NCBI GenBank assembly: GCA_964452095.1
Contig: CAYVKX010000011.1
Span: forward strand, 1 to 31,929
DNA: 31,929 nt
DNA from: DUAL01 sp964452095
Lineage (GTDB): Bacteria; Bacteroidota; Bacteroidia; Flavobacteriales; BACL11
Reading direction: 5' to 3'
Part shown: piece by piece, positions 24,534 to 31,929 of the stretch
Position numbering within the stretch: the first letter of the stretch is position 1
How the letters are laid out: each line of letters starts with the position of its first letter
The notes under the pieces: model-generated
What the model saw: the letters and a program-made list of their open reading frames with translations, nothing else
Database searches by the model: none
Told to the model about the DNA's origin: nothing
Position numbers and translations under genes: made by a program

Positions 24534-25118
24534 TCACACAAATTGTATAAGTTTATGATATAATTTTGCAATGGGCAAACCTACTACATTATAATACGAT
24601 CCTTCAATTTTTTCAATTCCAATCAATCCAATCCATTCTTGAATTCCATAAGCTCCCGCCTTATCAAGGGGGTTGAAATTAGTGATGTAAAAATCCATCT
24701 CCTCATCTGATAATATATTGAAAAAAACTTTTGTTACAGTTGAAAAAATAACTGTTTTTTTAGTAGTTTTAATACAAACAGCTGTAATTACTTTATGGCT
24801 ATTGCCTGATAATTTGGTGAGAATTTTTTTAGCATCTTTTTTGTCTTTTGGTTTGTGAAGAATCTTCCCATCTTGACTTACAATTGTATCAGCAGTAATG
24901 AGTAAATCGTCATTTTTCAAATCATCTGAAAGGAAATCAGATTTTTGTTTAGCTAAAAATTCTGCAATTTCAATATGAGGAAAATTAATAGGATAGTTTT
25001 CTTCCTTTTCGGTAGTTTTTATCGTAAATTTTAACCCAATATCTGTAAGTAGTTTCTTTCTTCTTGGAGATGCTGACCCAAGAATAATATTGTATTTTTT
25101 TAGTTGCTTTGCTAACAT
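24534..25118 (-). CDS. maf: Maf-like nucleotide pyrophosphatase
   Basis: The 194-residue cytoplasmic enzyme removes pyrophosphate from non-canonical or modified nucleoside triphosphates (house-cleaning). The hallmark is ILGSASPRRKKLLTDIGL at the N-terminus. Further family motifs are ITADTIVSQDGKILHKPKD and NPLDKAGAYGIQEW. The ATG at 25118 overlaps the UbiA stop by one base (TGATG); a TTG one codon upstream is also possible but less likely. The gene is the third of a tight row, DUF2520-UbiA-Maf. The TPxxE/K substrate subgroup cannot be set with confidence. Confidence 0.93.
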   Translation of the reverse strand: MLAKQLKKYNIILGSASPRRKKLLTDIGLKFTIKTTEKEENYPINFPHIEIAEFLAKQKSDFLSDDLKNDDLLITADTIVSQDGKILHKPKDKKDAKKILTKLSGNSHKVITAVCIKTTKKTVIFSTVTKVFFNILSDEEMDFYITNFNPLDKAGAYGIQEWIGLIGIEKIEGSYYNVVGLPIAKLYHKLIQFV

Positions 25119-26077
25119 CAAACTGTATGGGAAAATGTAAATAATGGAATTGATAATATCCCAAATAGCATGATGATTTTAATTACTGAACTTAAAATAT
25201 GAAAGTCATTTTTTGTTTCCGCTTTTTGAGTTTTAAATATTAGGAAAAATAAAAATAACTGTATAAAGGCAGTATAAAAAATAGCTGTTGTATCTGCTCC
25301 CCAAAACATTAGTTCAACATCAAAAGTACTATTAACCACACTATACTGAAAATATTGAAAGCACCCAATTCCGAATATTGTAATTAAGATAAGTATCATT
25401 GCTATCCATTTTGATTTTTGCAAACCAAAAGTAATAGCAGCAGTTTTAGCATTTGTTTTTTTATCTCCTTCCATATCCTCAACATCTTTTATAAGCTCTC
25501 TTACTAAGGTGGTTGTAAAAGAAAAAGCAGAGTAAAACAAGATGATTTGGAATATCATCTTGAATCCTGCCTCACTATTTCCAATAGGAACTAAATCGAA
25601 TAAAGCAAGGTTGAAAATGCTAAATGCAGTTAAAAAAGCAACTTGCAGATTCCCAATTAAAAAAGATGTTTTGTACTGTTTTGAGTAACGCCATAAACTA
25701 AAAGAAAAGAAGATAAATATAATTCCAAAAGTAATTTTCCCTATTTCAAAAGCTACATAAAATCCTGAGATAATTCCTAGTATATTTAGTAAATAATATC
25801 CTTTAAATGCAGCTGAGGTGGATATTTCTTTTCCAATTATTCGTTTTTCTTCCTTGTTGATTTTGTCAGTCTCAACATCATAAATGTCATTAATAATATA
25901 ACCGCCAGCCACAACCAAAACTAAGGCAATTAAATATATCCCAAACAGAGAATTATTAAGTGCAAAAGTTTCTAAATAAATATTTATTAATGCGTATTTT
26001 ATTAATAGTTGAATAAGTGCAACAATCAATAGATTTTTAAATCTGATAAGTTTTATAAAAGCTAAAAATTTACTCAT
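25118..26077 (-). CDS. UbiA-family prenyltransferase
   Basis: The 319-residue integral membrane protein has about nine helices. The two Asp-rich motifs of the family bind Mg-prenyl diphosphate: NDIYDVETDKINKEEK, and a second with KDVEDMEGDKKTNAKT. Related Bacteroidota proteins are commonly named geranylgeranylglycerol-phosphate geranylgeranyltransferase, but the acceptor cannot be read from the sequence; quinone or heme precursors are alternatives. The ATG at 26077 is preferred. The frame extends to a GTG at 26098, but that adds MNQLLKL inside the previous gene and is not needed for the first helix. It overlaps the DUF2520 stop by 8 bases and the Maf start by 1. Confidence 0.85.
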   Translation of the reverse strand: MSKFLAFIKLIRFKNLLIVALIQLLIKYALINIYLETFALNNSLFGIYLIALVLVVAGGYIINDIYDVETDKINKEEKRIIGKEISTSAAFKGYYLLNILGIISGFYVAFEIGKITFGIIFIFFSFSLWRYSKQYKTSFLIGNLQVAFLTAFSIFNLALFDLVPIGNSEAGFKMIFQIILFYSAFSFTTTLVRELIKDVEDMEGDKKTNAKTAAITFGLQKSKWIAMILILITIFGIGCFQYFQYSVVNSTFDVELMFWGADTTAIFYTAFIQLFLFFLIFKTQKAETKNDFHILSSVIKIIMLFGILSIPLFTFSHTV

Positions 26078-26804
26078 GAGTTTTAATAATTGATTCACTT
26101 ATTTTTTGGTATAATTCTTTTATTTTTTCATCTTCAATTAAACTCAAATGATTTTGAATTGTTTTTTCATCTCCTCTAATTGCAGGGCCAGTCTGCAAAT
26201 TTTTAGGAAAATCCGATTTTATCTTATTAGCTGTTTCTATAATCAATGGTTTAAGCATCTCAAAATCTAAGTTATTATCGTTTAGAATTTCCTCTGCTAT
26301 CGCATACATTTTGTTGGAAAAATTACAGGAAAAAACTGCTGCTAAATGCAAAATTTGTCTTTGCTTATTATCAACACAATATACTTTCTCGGAAATAGTT
26401 TCTGCAAGTTCGAATAAACTTTTTTCCAAATTTTTATCGGTAGCAGAAATACAAAAAGGAGCATTTTTCACATCTACATCCACAGCTTTACTAAAAGTTT
26501 GCAAAGGATAAAATACTCCACCATTTTCTAAACTCACACTCCCTGAAGTATGAGCAAAAGGAATACCTTTAATTTGTAAAGAAACTTCCAAGATTGCATC
26601 ATCATTTACAGCAATTATTACTAAATCTGCATCTTTTGCATTGCAGATCTCTGTACTAAAATTAGCATCTAATTTTTCGGCTAAAACTTTTGCGTTTTTT
26701 TCGGTTCTGCCAATCACGCAATCTATCTGGTGTTCAGCATTTTTTAACGCCACTCCCAAATGATGTGCTACATTGCCTGTTCCTATAATTATAATTTTCT
26801 TCAT
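26070..26804 (-). CDS. Rossmann-fold plus DUF2520 protein (putative NADP-dependent oxidoreductase)
   Basis: The 244-residue protein has an N-terminal dinucleotide-binding fold with IIIIGTGNVAHHLGVAL (GxGxxxxH variant), GRTEKNAK and AKDADLVIIAVNDD, resembling pyrroline-5-carboxylate reductase or F420-dependent NADP reductase folds. The C-terminal DUF2520 helical part has HTSGSVSLE, GVFYPLQTFSK, LHLAAVFSCNFSNKMY and TGPAIRGD. The substrate is unknown. It is the first gene of the minus-strand row and has a full promoter in the divergent gap. The tight overlap with UbiA implies a linked pathway or merely shared transcription. Confidence 0.85.
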   Translation of the reverse strand: MKKIIIIGTGNVAHHLGVALKNAEHQIDCVIGRTEKNAKVLAEKLDANFSTEICNAKDADLVIIAVNDDAILEVSLQIKGIPFAHTSGSVSLENGGVFYPLQTFSKAVDVDVKNAPFCISATDKNLEKSLFELAETISEKVYCVDNKQRQILHLAAVFSCNFSNKMYAIAEEILNDNNLDFEMLKPLIIETANKIKSDFPKNLQTGPAIRGDEKTIQNHLSLIEDEKIKELYQKISESIIKTHE

Positions 26805-26836
26805 TCTTTTGATGCGAAAATACTTCTTTAAGCAAA

Positions 26837-26865
26837 CAAAATTATAATTTTGCCAACTAATTCAA
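26837..26865 (-). promoter_or_regulatory. Promoter of the DUF2520-UbiA-Maf row
   Basis: On the minus strand, TTG (26863-26865), an 18-base spacer and TAATTTTG (26837-26844) match the consensus in full. The -7 box ends 32 bases before the ATG at 26804 and is one half of a palindrome shared with the opposite promoter. Confidence 0.7.
26845..26852 (+). promoter_or_regulatory. -7 element of the ccsBA gene
   Basis: TAATTTTG, a perfect -7 box, ends 17 bases before the ATG at 26870. It is the right half of the 16-base palindrome CAAAATTATAATTTTG. No TTG lies at -33 on this strand. Confidence 0.55.
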
Positions 26866-26869
26866 GCAA

Positions 26870-29800
26870 ATGATAAATCGACTAATAAAGTTTCTTTCTT
26901 CAATGAAATTGATGAGCATTTTAATCTTGCTTTTTGCTTTTGCAATTGGTTATGCTACTTTTATTGAAAACGATTTTGGTAGAGCTACTGCAAAAGCACT
27001 AGTTTTTAGTGCTTGGTGGTTTGAAAGTATTTTAATTTTACTTGCATATAATCTGATTATAAATGTAATAAAATTTAAGCTTTTCAGATTAGAGAAAATA
27101 GCATCTTTAACTTTTCATCTTGCTTTTATTTTAATATTAATTGGTGCAGGTATTACTAGGTATATTTCCTATGAAGGTATGATGCATATTAGAGAGGGGG
27201 ATGCAACAAATCTCTTTATTTCTGATGATGCTTTTTTACAGGTTCATATTGACGATAAAGAACATCAATATAAATATGATAAGAAATTATATTTATCAGG
27301 AATTACTTCTAATTGTTTTAGTGTAGATGTTGATTTTAAGGATAATGACATTGAGATTAAATCAGTAGAGTTTTTACCTAATGTTAAGGATTCATTGTTT
27401 GTAGGAGTTAAGGATGGAAAGAAAATGTTACACCTTATTGTTCCTGGTGAAAATGGCATGCAAGATGAGTTTCTATCAGATAAAGAACAAAGAATAATTA
27501 AAGGAGAAGTTTTTACTTTTAATTCTCCTTTGAAAGGGGCTGTTAATATCTCTTCATCTGAAGATGGTATAAGTTGTAATTCTCCTTATAGTGTTTCTAC
27601 AATGAGTATGGATACTAGAGAAGCTGCTGAAATTGACTCTTTAACTAATTTTAATCTTGCTAAAAGAATTCTGCATACTGCTAACGGACTTAACTTTGTT
27701 TTAAAAGATGTTTTAGATAATGCAAAACAAATCCCTATTTCTACTTCAAATGTTATGGTTGATGGAGCAGAGGATGCGCTTATAGTTAAAGTAATGGCTA
27801 ATGGTAAGGAACATTTAGTTACGCTTTATGGAGGTAAGGGATATGCTGGAGGTGATGAGGTTTTTGCAATAGATAATTTGAATTTCAAGCTTTCATATGG
27901 CTCTAAATATTATACTACTCCATTTAGAGTAAAGTTGAGAGATTTTCAATTAGATAGATATGCAGGTTCAATGAGTCCAAGTTCATATGCAGCAGAAGTA
28001 AGTATTTTGGATGGTGAAAAGGAAGAGGATCATAGAATATTTATGAATAATGTATTGCAATATGGTGGTTTCAGATTATTTCAATCCTCTTATGATAAAG
28101 ATGAAAAAGGAACAATCCTATCAGTAAATCATGATTGGTGGGGTACACTAATTACTTATATAGGTTACTTTTTGTTAACTCTAGGTTTTGTTCTTGTGTT
28201 CTTTTCTAAAAAGACAAGGTACAATTCTTTAACTCAAAAATTAAAGAAATTAAGTGCGGTTGTTTTATTGCCATTATTTTTATCCACTTCTGCTTTTGCA
28301 ACTGATGTAATTGATGAAAATCATATTGCAAATTTTGATGCTTTGGTAGTGCAGGATAATGGGGGAAGATTAAAACCAGTTCATACGCTAACTTCAGAGT
28401 ATCTCAGGAAGATTTATGGGAAGGATAATTTTAATAATCAATCAGCTACTCAAGTGATTATTGGTATGATGCATGATCCTATCTCTTGGAGTAAAGAAGC
28501 AATGATTAAAGTTAGTCATCAAAAGCTAAGAGAACTATTAAATAATTCTGATACAAAGTCAAAACATATTAGTGTTTCGTTTAATGACTTTTTTGGAGAG
28601 AATGGACATTATTTATTGACAAATGATGTAGAAGAAGCTTATGAGAAGTTGCCAAAAGATAGAGGGCAATTCGATAAAGATGTAATTAAAGTTGATGAAA
28701 GAGTAAATGTTTGTTTTGCTATTTTTAGTGGTGGTATTTTTAGGTTATTCCCTTTGCCTAATGATTCCAATAATACTTGGCTTCCTTATACTTCAGTTGC
28801 TGAGTTTTCTTCTAATGACTCACTTTTTGTTGCCAATATAATGCCTATGTATTTTAGAGGAATTAAAGATGGGGTAGAAAATAATAATTGGTCAACTGCT
28901 GATAGTATTGTAAGCTATATTCATAAATTTCAAGCAAGATATGGTGCTGAAGTTTTGCCTGAGAAATTAAAAATTGATTTAGAGATTACATCTAATAGAT
29001 TAGGTTTGTTTTCTAAGCTCTTTTTATATTATTTTATTTTAGGGTTATTACTTATTTCTTTTGTAATTGTTCAATTATTTAAAGAGCAAAAGTGGGTGTC
29101 GGTTGTTATTTCAATTCTTAAATGGTTAGTAATATCTGGGTTTGTAATTCATACAATTGGTTTAGGGGTAAGGTGGTATATTTCAGGACATGCTCCTTGG
29201 AGTAATGGTTATGAATCAATGATTTATATTGCTTGGGCAACTATCCTTTCGGGTATTATTTATACAAAAAGATCAGTGCTAACTTTGGCGGCTACAGCAG
29301 TAGTTTCTGGTTTATTGTTGATGGTTGCACATCTTAATTGGCTTGATCCTGAAATTACGAATTTAGTACCTGTTTTAAAGTCATATTGGTTAATGATTCA
29401 TGTAGCAATTATTACTGCTTCTTATGGTTTCTTGGTGCTAGGGGCAATCCTTGGTTTAATTGCTCTTTGGCTTATTGTTTTTACTAATTCTGAAAATAAA
29501 CAAAAACTAAAAAATACACTTGCTGAGCTAACAATTATAAACGAAAAATCTTTGGAAGTAGGCTTGTTTTTACTTACAGTTGGAACTTTTTTGGGTGGAG
29601 TATGGGCAAATGAATCTTGGGGTAGATATTGGGGTTGGGACCCGAAAGAGACTTGGGCTTTGGTAAGTGTATTGATTTATACTTTTGTTTTACACATGCG
29701 ATTTATCCCTGCACTTAAAAGTAAATTTACTTTTAATATGGTTTCTATGTTTGCTATTTGGACAATCATAATGACTTATTTTGGAGTAAATTATTACCTA

Positions 29801-29923
29801 TCTGGGTTGCATTCTTATGCAGCTGGTGATCCTATGCCAATTCCAACATTTGTATATTATTTATTTGCATTGATGGTTGTAACGGCAATTATTGCAAAAA
29901 TCAAATATAAAAAACACTACTAA
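26870..29923 (+). CDS. ccsBA: Cytochrome c biogenesis protein, ResB-CcsA fusion (CcsBA)
   Basis: The 1017-residue inner-membrane protein of the System II pathway carries heme across the membrane and attaches it to apocytochrome c CXXCH motifs in the periplasm. The N-terminal ResB/CcsB-like part has three helices, a large periplasmic domain and a fourth helix near residue 430. A second periplasmic stretch follows with a signal-like hydrophobic lead (LLPLFLSTSAFA). The CcsA half (about 710-1017) has conserved His residues (HTIGLGVRWYISGHAPWSNG and MIHVAIITASYG) and the tryptophan-rich heme-handling motif WANESWGRYWGWDPKETWAL. The fusion is typical for Bacteroidota and some epsilonproteobacteria. 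Its TAA overlaps the BshB1 ATG by one base. A -7 box precedes it. Confidence 0.94.
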   Translation: MINRLIKFLSSMKLMSILILLFAFAIGYATFIENDFGRATAKALVFSAWWFESILILLAYNLIINVIKFKLFRLEKIASLTFHLAFILILIGAGITRYISYEGMMHIREGDATNLFISDDAFLQVHIDDKEHQYKYDKKLYLSGITSNCFSVDVDFKDNDIEIKSVEFLPNVKDSLFVGVKDGKKMLHLIVPGENGMQDEFLSDKEQRIIKGEVFTFNSPLKGAVNISSSEDGISCNSPYSVSTMSMDTREAAEIDSLTNFNLAKRILHTANGLNFVLKDVLDNAKQIPISTSNVMVDGAEDALIVKVMANGKEHLVTLYGGKGYAGGDEVFAIDNLNFKLSYGSKYYTTPFRVKLRDFQLDRYAGSMSPSSYAAEVSILDGEKEEDHRIFMNNVLQYGGFRLFQSSYDKDEKGTILSVNHDWWGTLITYIGYFLLTLGFVLVFFSKKTRYNSLTQKLKKLSAVVLLPLFLSTSAFATDVIDENHIANFDALVVQDNGGRLKPVHTLTSEYLRKIYGKDNFNNQSATQVIIGMMHDPISWSKEAMIKVSHQKLRELLNNSDTKSKHISVSFNDFFGENGHYLLTNDVEEAYEKLPKDRGQFDKDVIKVDERVNVCFAIFSGGIFRLFPLPNDSNNTWLPYTSVAEFSSNDSLFVANIMPMYFRGIKDGVENNNWSTADSIVSYIHKFQARYGAEVLPEKLKIDLEITSNRLGLFSKLFLYYFILGLLLISFVIVQLFKEQKWVSVVISILKWLVISGFVIHTIGLGVRWYISGHAPWSNGYESMIYIAWATILSGIIYTKRSVLTLAATAVVSGLLLMVAHLNWLDPEITNLVPVLKSYWLMIHVAIITASYGFLVLGAILGLIALWLIVFTNSENKQKLKNTLAELTIINEKSLEVGLFLLTVGTFLGGVWANESWGRYWGWDPKETWALVSVLIYTFVLHMRFIPALKSKFTFNMVSMFAIWTIIMTYFGVNYYLSGLHSYAAGDPMPIPTFVYYLFALMVVTAIIAKIKYKKHY

Positions 29924-30624
29924 TGAAATTAGATATTTTAGTTTTTGGAGCTCATCCTGATGATGTGGAGCTTGGTTGTGGTGGTACTGTAATTAAGGAA
30001 GTTAAAGCTGGTAAGAAAGTAGGAATTATTGATTTGACTAGGGGAGAGCTAGGAACAAGAGGTACTGCTGAAACCAGAACTGCTGAAACTAAAAAGGCTA
30101 CCGATATTATGGGAGTCGCTATTCGTGAAAACATGAATTTTAAAGATGGTTTTTTTAAGGATGATGAAGAGCATAAACTGGCTTTAATTGAAAAGATTAG
30201 AAAATACCAACCTGAAATTGTTATCACGAATGCTGTTTCTGATAGACACCCTGACCATCCTAGAGCATCACAAATTACTGTTGATGCTTGTTTTTTAGCT
30301 GGTTTAGAAAAGATTGAGACAGGACAAGAAACTTGGAGACCAAAAGCAATTTATCATTACATTCAGTTTAATGATCTTACTCCTGATGTAGTTGTGGATA
30401 TTTCATCAGAAATGAAAGGAAAGTTAGAAGCTGTAAAAGCTTATGCTACTCAGTTTTTTAATCCTGAAAGTAAAGAAAGTGAAACTATTATTTCTTCACA
30501 AGGTTTTTTAGATAGCGTAACTTATAGGGCTAAAGATTTAGGCAGGCAATCCAATTGTGAGTTTGCTGAAGGTTTTATAGCACATCAGCTACCAAAAGTT
30601 GAGTCTATTTTGGAGCTTCTCTAA
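29923..30624 (+). CDS. bshB1: Bacillithiol biosynthesis deacetylase BshB1
   Basis: The 233-residue cytoplasmic zinc enzyme removes acetyl from GlcNAc-malate in the second step of bacillithiol synthesis. The LmbE/PIG-L family metal motif GAHPDDVELGCGG (His11, Asp13, Asp14) is at the N-terminus. LTRGELGTRGTAETR and SDRHPDHPRAS with its metal and catalytic His follow, and YATQFFNPES is a BshB1-type feature. The length fits BshB1. The ATG overlaps the ccsBA stop (TAATG at 29921-29925), so the low-molecular-weight thiol pathway is translationally tied to cytochrome c assembly. bshA and bshC are not in the window. Confidence 0.93.
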   Translation: MKLDILVFGAHPDDVELGCGGTVIKEVKAGKKVGIIDLTRGELGTRGTAETRTAETKKATDIMGVAIRENMNFKDGFFKDDEEHKLALIEKIRKYQPEIVITNAVSDRHPDHPRASQITVDACFLAGLEKIETGQETWRPKAIYHYIQFNDLTPDVVVDISSEMKGKLEAVKAYATQFFNPESKESETIISSQGFLDSVTYRAKDLGRQSNCEFAEGFIAHQLPKVESILELL

Positions 30625-30685
30625 TATCCCAAATCTAAATTACTCACAATCAATCTTTGTATTATTTTCATAACACTATTTATTC

Positions 30686-30693
30686 TAAATTTG
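30686..30693 (+). promoter_or_regulatory. -7 element immediately before the ThiF-rhodanese gene
   Basis: TAAATTTG, a perfect TAnnTTTG box, ends only 4 bases before the ATG at 30698. Transcription would start at or within a few bases of the start codon, giving a leaderless or nearly leaderless message. No TTG lies at the best spacing (the nearest is 26 bases away). Confidence 0.5.
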
Positions 30694-30697
30694 CAAA

Positions 30698-31774
30698 ATG
30701 TTTAACAAACAAGAAAAATCAAGATATGATAGGCATTTTCGATTAAAAGAAATTGGCGAAAAAGGACAACAAAAGCTTAAAAACGCAAAAGTTTTAGTTG
30801 TTGGTGCTGGTGGATTGGGCTGTCCGGTTTTGCAATACTTATCGGCTGCTGGAGTTGGAACTATTGGAGTAATGGATGCAGATATTATTGATATAAGCAA
30901 CTTACAAAGGCAAGTATTATATACAACAAAAGATATTGGAAAGCAAAAATCTACAACTGCAATTTCATCTCTTTCACCTCAAAATACAGAAATAAATTTT
31001 AATGATTATCCATTTGATTTGGATAAAAATATTGCTTTAGAATTAGTTGAAAAATATGATGTTGTGGTAGATTGTACCGATAATTTTTCTGCAAGATATT
31101 TAATAAATGATGTTTGTGTAATTGCGGATAAACCATTTGTATATGGTGCTTTGCACAAATTTTCTGGGCAAGTATCGGTTTTTAATTATTCTGATGGTCC
31201 AACATATAGATGCCTATATCCTCATCCTCCACAAGATGGAGATATTCCTACTTGTTCTGAGGTTGGTGTTATTGGTGTTCTTCCTTCATTAATTGGTACT
31301 TTTCAAGCTACAGAAGTATTGAAAATTATTTTAGGAATTGGAGATGTGCTAAATGGAAAGTTACTCACTTATAATAGCATGACAAACAAACAGCAAATTA
31401 TTTCTTTTGCAAAATTGAATGTTGAGATTAATGAGTTGGGGAATTATGATTTTTCCTGTGAATTACCTCAGGGTAATGAAATAGATGTAGAGCAACTAAA
31501 GCAATGGATTGCATCAAAAAGGCATTTTAATCTTATTGATATTCGAGAAGAATACGAAAGAGATGATTATAAGATGAAAGAAGCCCACATTATACCAATG
31601 GGTGATTTTATGCAAAAAATAGATACCATAAATTTTGAAATTCCTACTATTGTATTTTGTCAATATGGAGCAAAAAGTAAAGCCATTGTAAGTATGCTCA
31701 AAAAACAAAGGGTTGAAAATGCCATGAGTTTGATAGGTGGCGTGCAACAGTGGATTTTAACTGAACTTTCTTAA
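30698..31774 (+). CDS. MoeB/ThiF-family adenylyltransferase fused to rhodanese
   Basis: The 358-residue cytoplasmic E1-like enzyme adenylates the C-terminal glycine of a ubiquitin-fold sulfur carrier (MoaD or ThiS type) so that it can be thiocarboxylated. The ATP-binding loop is GAGGLGCPV (36-44). R-R-type family features ISNLQRQVLY and VVDCTDNFSARYLIND follow, and the cross-over loop Cys186 is in PTCSEVGVIGV. A C-terminal rhodanese domain (about 262-358) has DIREEYE and the active loop CQYGAKS (Cys321), as in MOCS3/Uba4-type fusions. The usual four zinc cysteines are only partly kept: Thr169-Tyr-Arg-Cys172 and a lone Cys254. It stands alone, with a strong terminator behind it. Confidence 0.9.
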   Translation: MFNKQEKSRYDRHFRLKEIGEKGQQKLKNAKVLVVGAGGLGCPVLQYLSAAGVGTIGVMDADIIDISNLQRQVLYTTKDIGKQKSTTAISSLSPQNTEINFNDYPFDLDKNIALELVEKYDVVVDCTDNFSARYLINDVCVIADKPFVYGALHKFSGQVSVFNYSDGPTYRCLYPHPPQDGDIPTCSEVGVIGVLPSLIGTFQATEVLKIILGIGDVLNGKLLTYNSMTNKQQIISFAKLNVEINELGNYDFSCELPQGNEIDVEQLKQWIASKRHFNLIDIREEYERDDYKMKEAHIIPMGDFMQKIDTINFEIPTIVFCQYGAKSKAIVSMLKKQRVENAMSLIGGVQQWILTELS

Positions 31775-31785
31775 GTTTTTAGCAA

Positions 31786-31812
31786 AAAAGGAGCAGAAAA
31801 TCTGCTCCTTTT
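31786..31812. terminator. Bidirectional Rho-independent terminator
   Basis: AAAAGGAGCAGA and TCTGCTCCTTTT form a perfect stem with an AAA loop, 11 bases after the ThiF-rhodanese stop. The gene on the other strand ends at 31860, so the hairpin can serve both convergent genes. Confidence 0.9.
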
Positions 31813-31837
31813 AATCTGTTAAACTAGTTGCTTTTCA

Positions 31838-31853
31838 TTAGTGCCTAGTCACT
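31838..31853. repeat. Short CTAG-centred dyad repeat, copy 3
   Basis: TTAGTG-CCTAGT-CACT has the same arms and spacing as the copy at 19866-19883. It lies between the terminator and the end of the last gene, again outside coding sequence. Confidence 0.5.
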
Positions 31854-31859
31854 TTAAAC

Positions 31860-31929
31860 TTATTGCAAGATAAGTTTTTTGTTCACCACTCCACTATTAG
31901 TTTCTATCTCTAGCATGTAAACTCCTTTA
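31860..31929 (-). CDS. C-terminal end of a T9SS-secreted protein (partial)
   Basis: The last 70 bases, read on the minus strand, encode 22 complete residues, KGVYMLEIETNSGVVNKKLI followed by LQ, and end at TAA (31860-31862). GVYMLEI, then NKKLI at the end, is the closing part of a type A T9SS sorting domain, like DKGVYLIEI...EKIIVE in the genes at 12073-15816. The rest of the gene lies beyond the window, so the function of the protein cannot be told. It is too short for ordinary gene calls. Confidence 0.75.
   Translation of the reverse strand, partial: KGVYMLEIETNSGVVNKKLILQ

Noticed and set aside
24479..24571. 31 extra residues at the start of the Wza-like protein
   Set aside because: They would hide a textbook lipoprotein signal and overlap both the Maf gene and a good promoter.

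Overview
The window (about 32 kb, AT-rich) comes from a member of the Bacteroidota, most likely of Flavobacteriales type. The evidence is: several secreted proteins with C-terminal type IX secretion (T9SS) sorting domains; a fused ResB-CcsA cytochrome c assembly protein; a bacillithiol deacetylase; a DUF983 and a DUF6132-like gene; almost no Shine-Dalgarno signals; and repeated TTG-N17-24-TAnnTTTG promoters, the form known for this phylum. No phage, insertion sequence or CRISPR array was seen. Genus cannot be told from the sequence.

Layout. 1-3232 (+): the end of an S9 dipeptidyl-peptidase, a POT peptide/H+ symporter, and two exported thioredoxin-fold proteins. 3265-3339 (-): tRNA-His. 3424-7934 (+): a copper-type P-ATPase, a polysaccharide flippase and a glycosyltransferase, tightly packed. 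7991-9928 (+): a T9SS-secreted BNR/sialidase-like protein. 9929-10446: a 518-base gap between convergent genes with hairpins and a probable dispersed repeat. 10447-15816 (-): an arylsulfotransferase-like secreted protein and two tandem paralogous T9SS proteins. 15925-18338 (-): an ArsR-type regulator, DUF983, thioredoxin, rhodanese, DUF6132-like protein and a rhodanese-thioredoxin lipoprotein. 18424-21202 (-): NhaC antiporter and a Cys/Met PLP enzyme. 21279-26804 (-): Wzc/Wza exopolysaccharide pair, Maf, UbiA prenyltransferase and a DUF2520 protein. 26870-31774 (+): CcsBA, BshB1 and a MoeB/ThiF-rhodanese fusion. 31860-31929 (-): the tail of another T9SS protein.

How the genes fit together. 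The peptidase and POT carrier form a plausible peptide-scavenging pair. Flippase, glycosyltransferase, Wza and Wzc belong to surface polysaccharide assembly and export, in two separated clusters. Thiol and sulfur chemistry recurs: two exported thioredoxins, the ArsR-thioredoxin-rhodanese cluster, a Cys/Met PLP enzyme, CcsBA, BshB1 and a ThiF-rhodanese fusion. The least explained unit is the ArsR-led cluster. It has a clear promoter, a dyad overlapping the expected start of transcription, and a regulator whose only cysteines form a C-terminal CxxxC. I infer a thiol, sulfane-sulfur or metal responsive system; its inducer and function are unknown.
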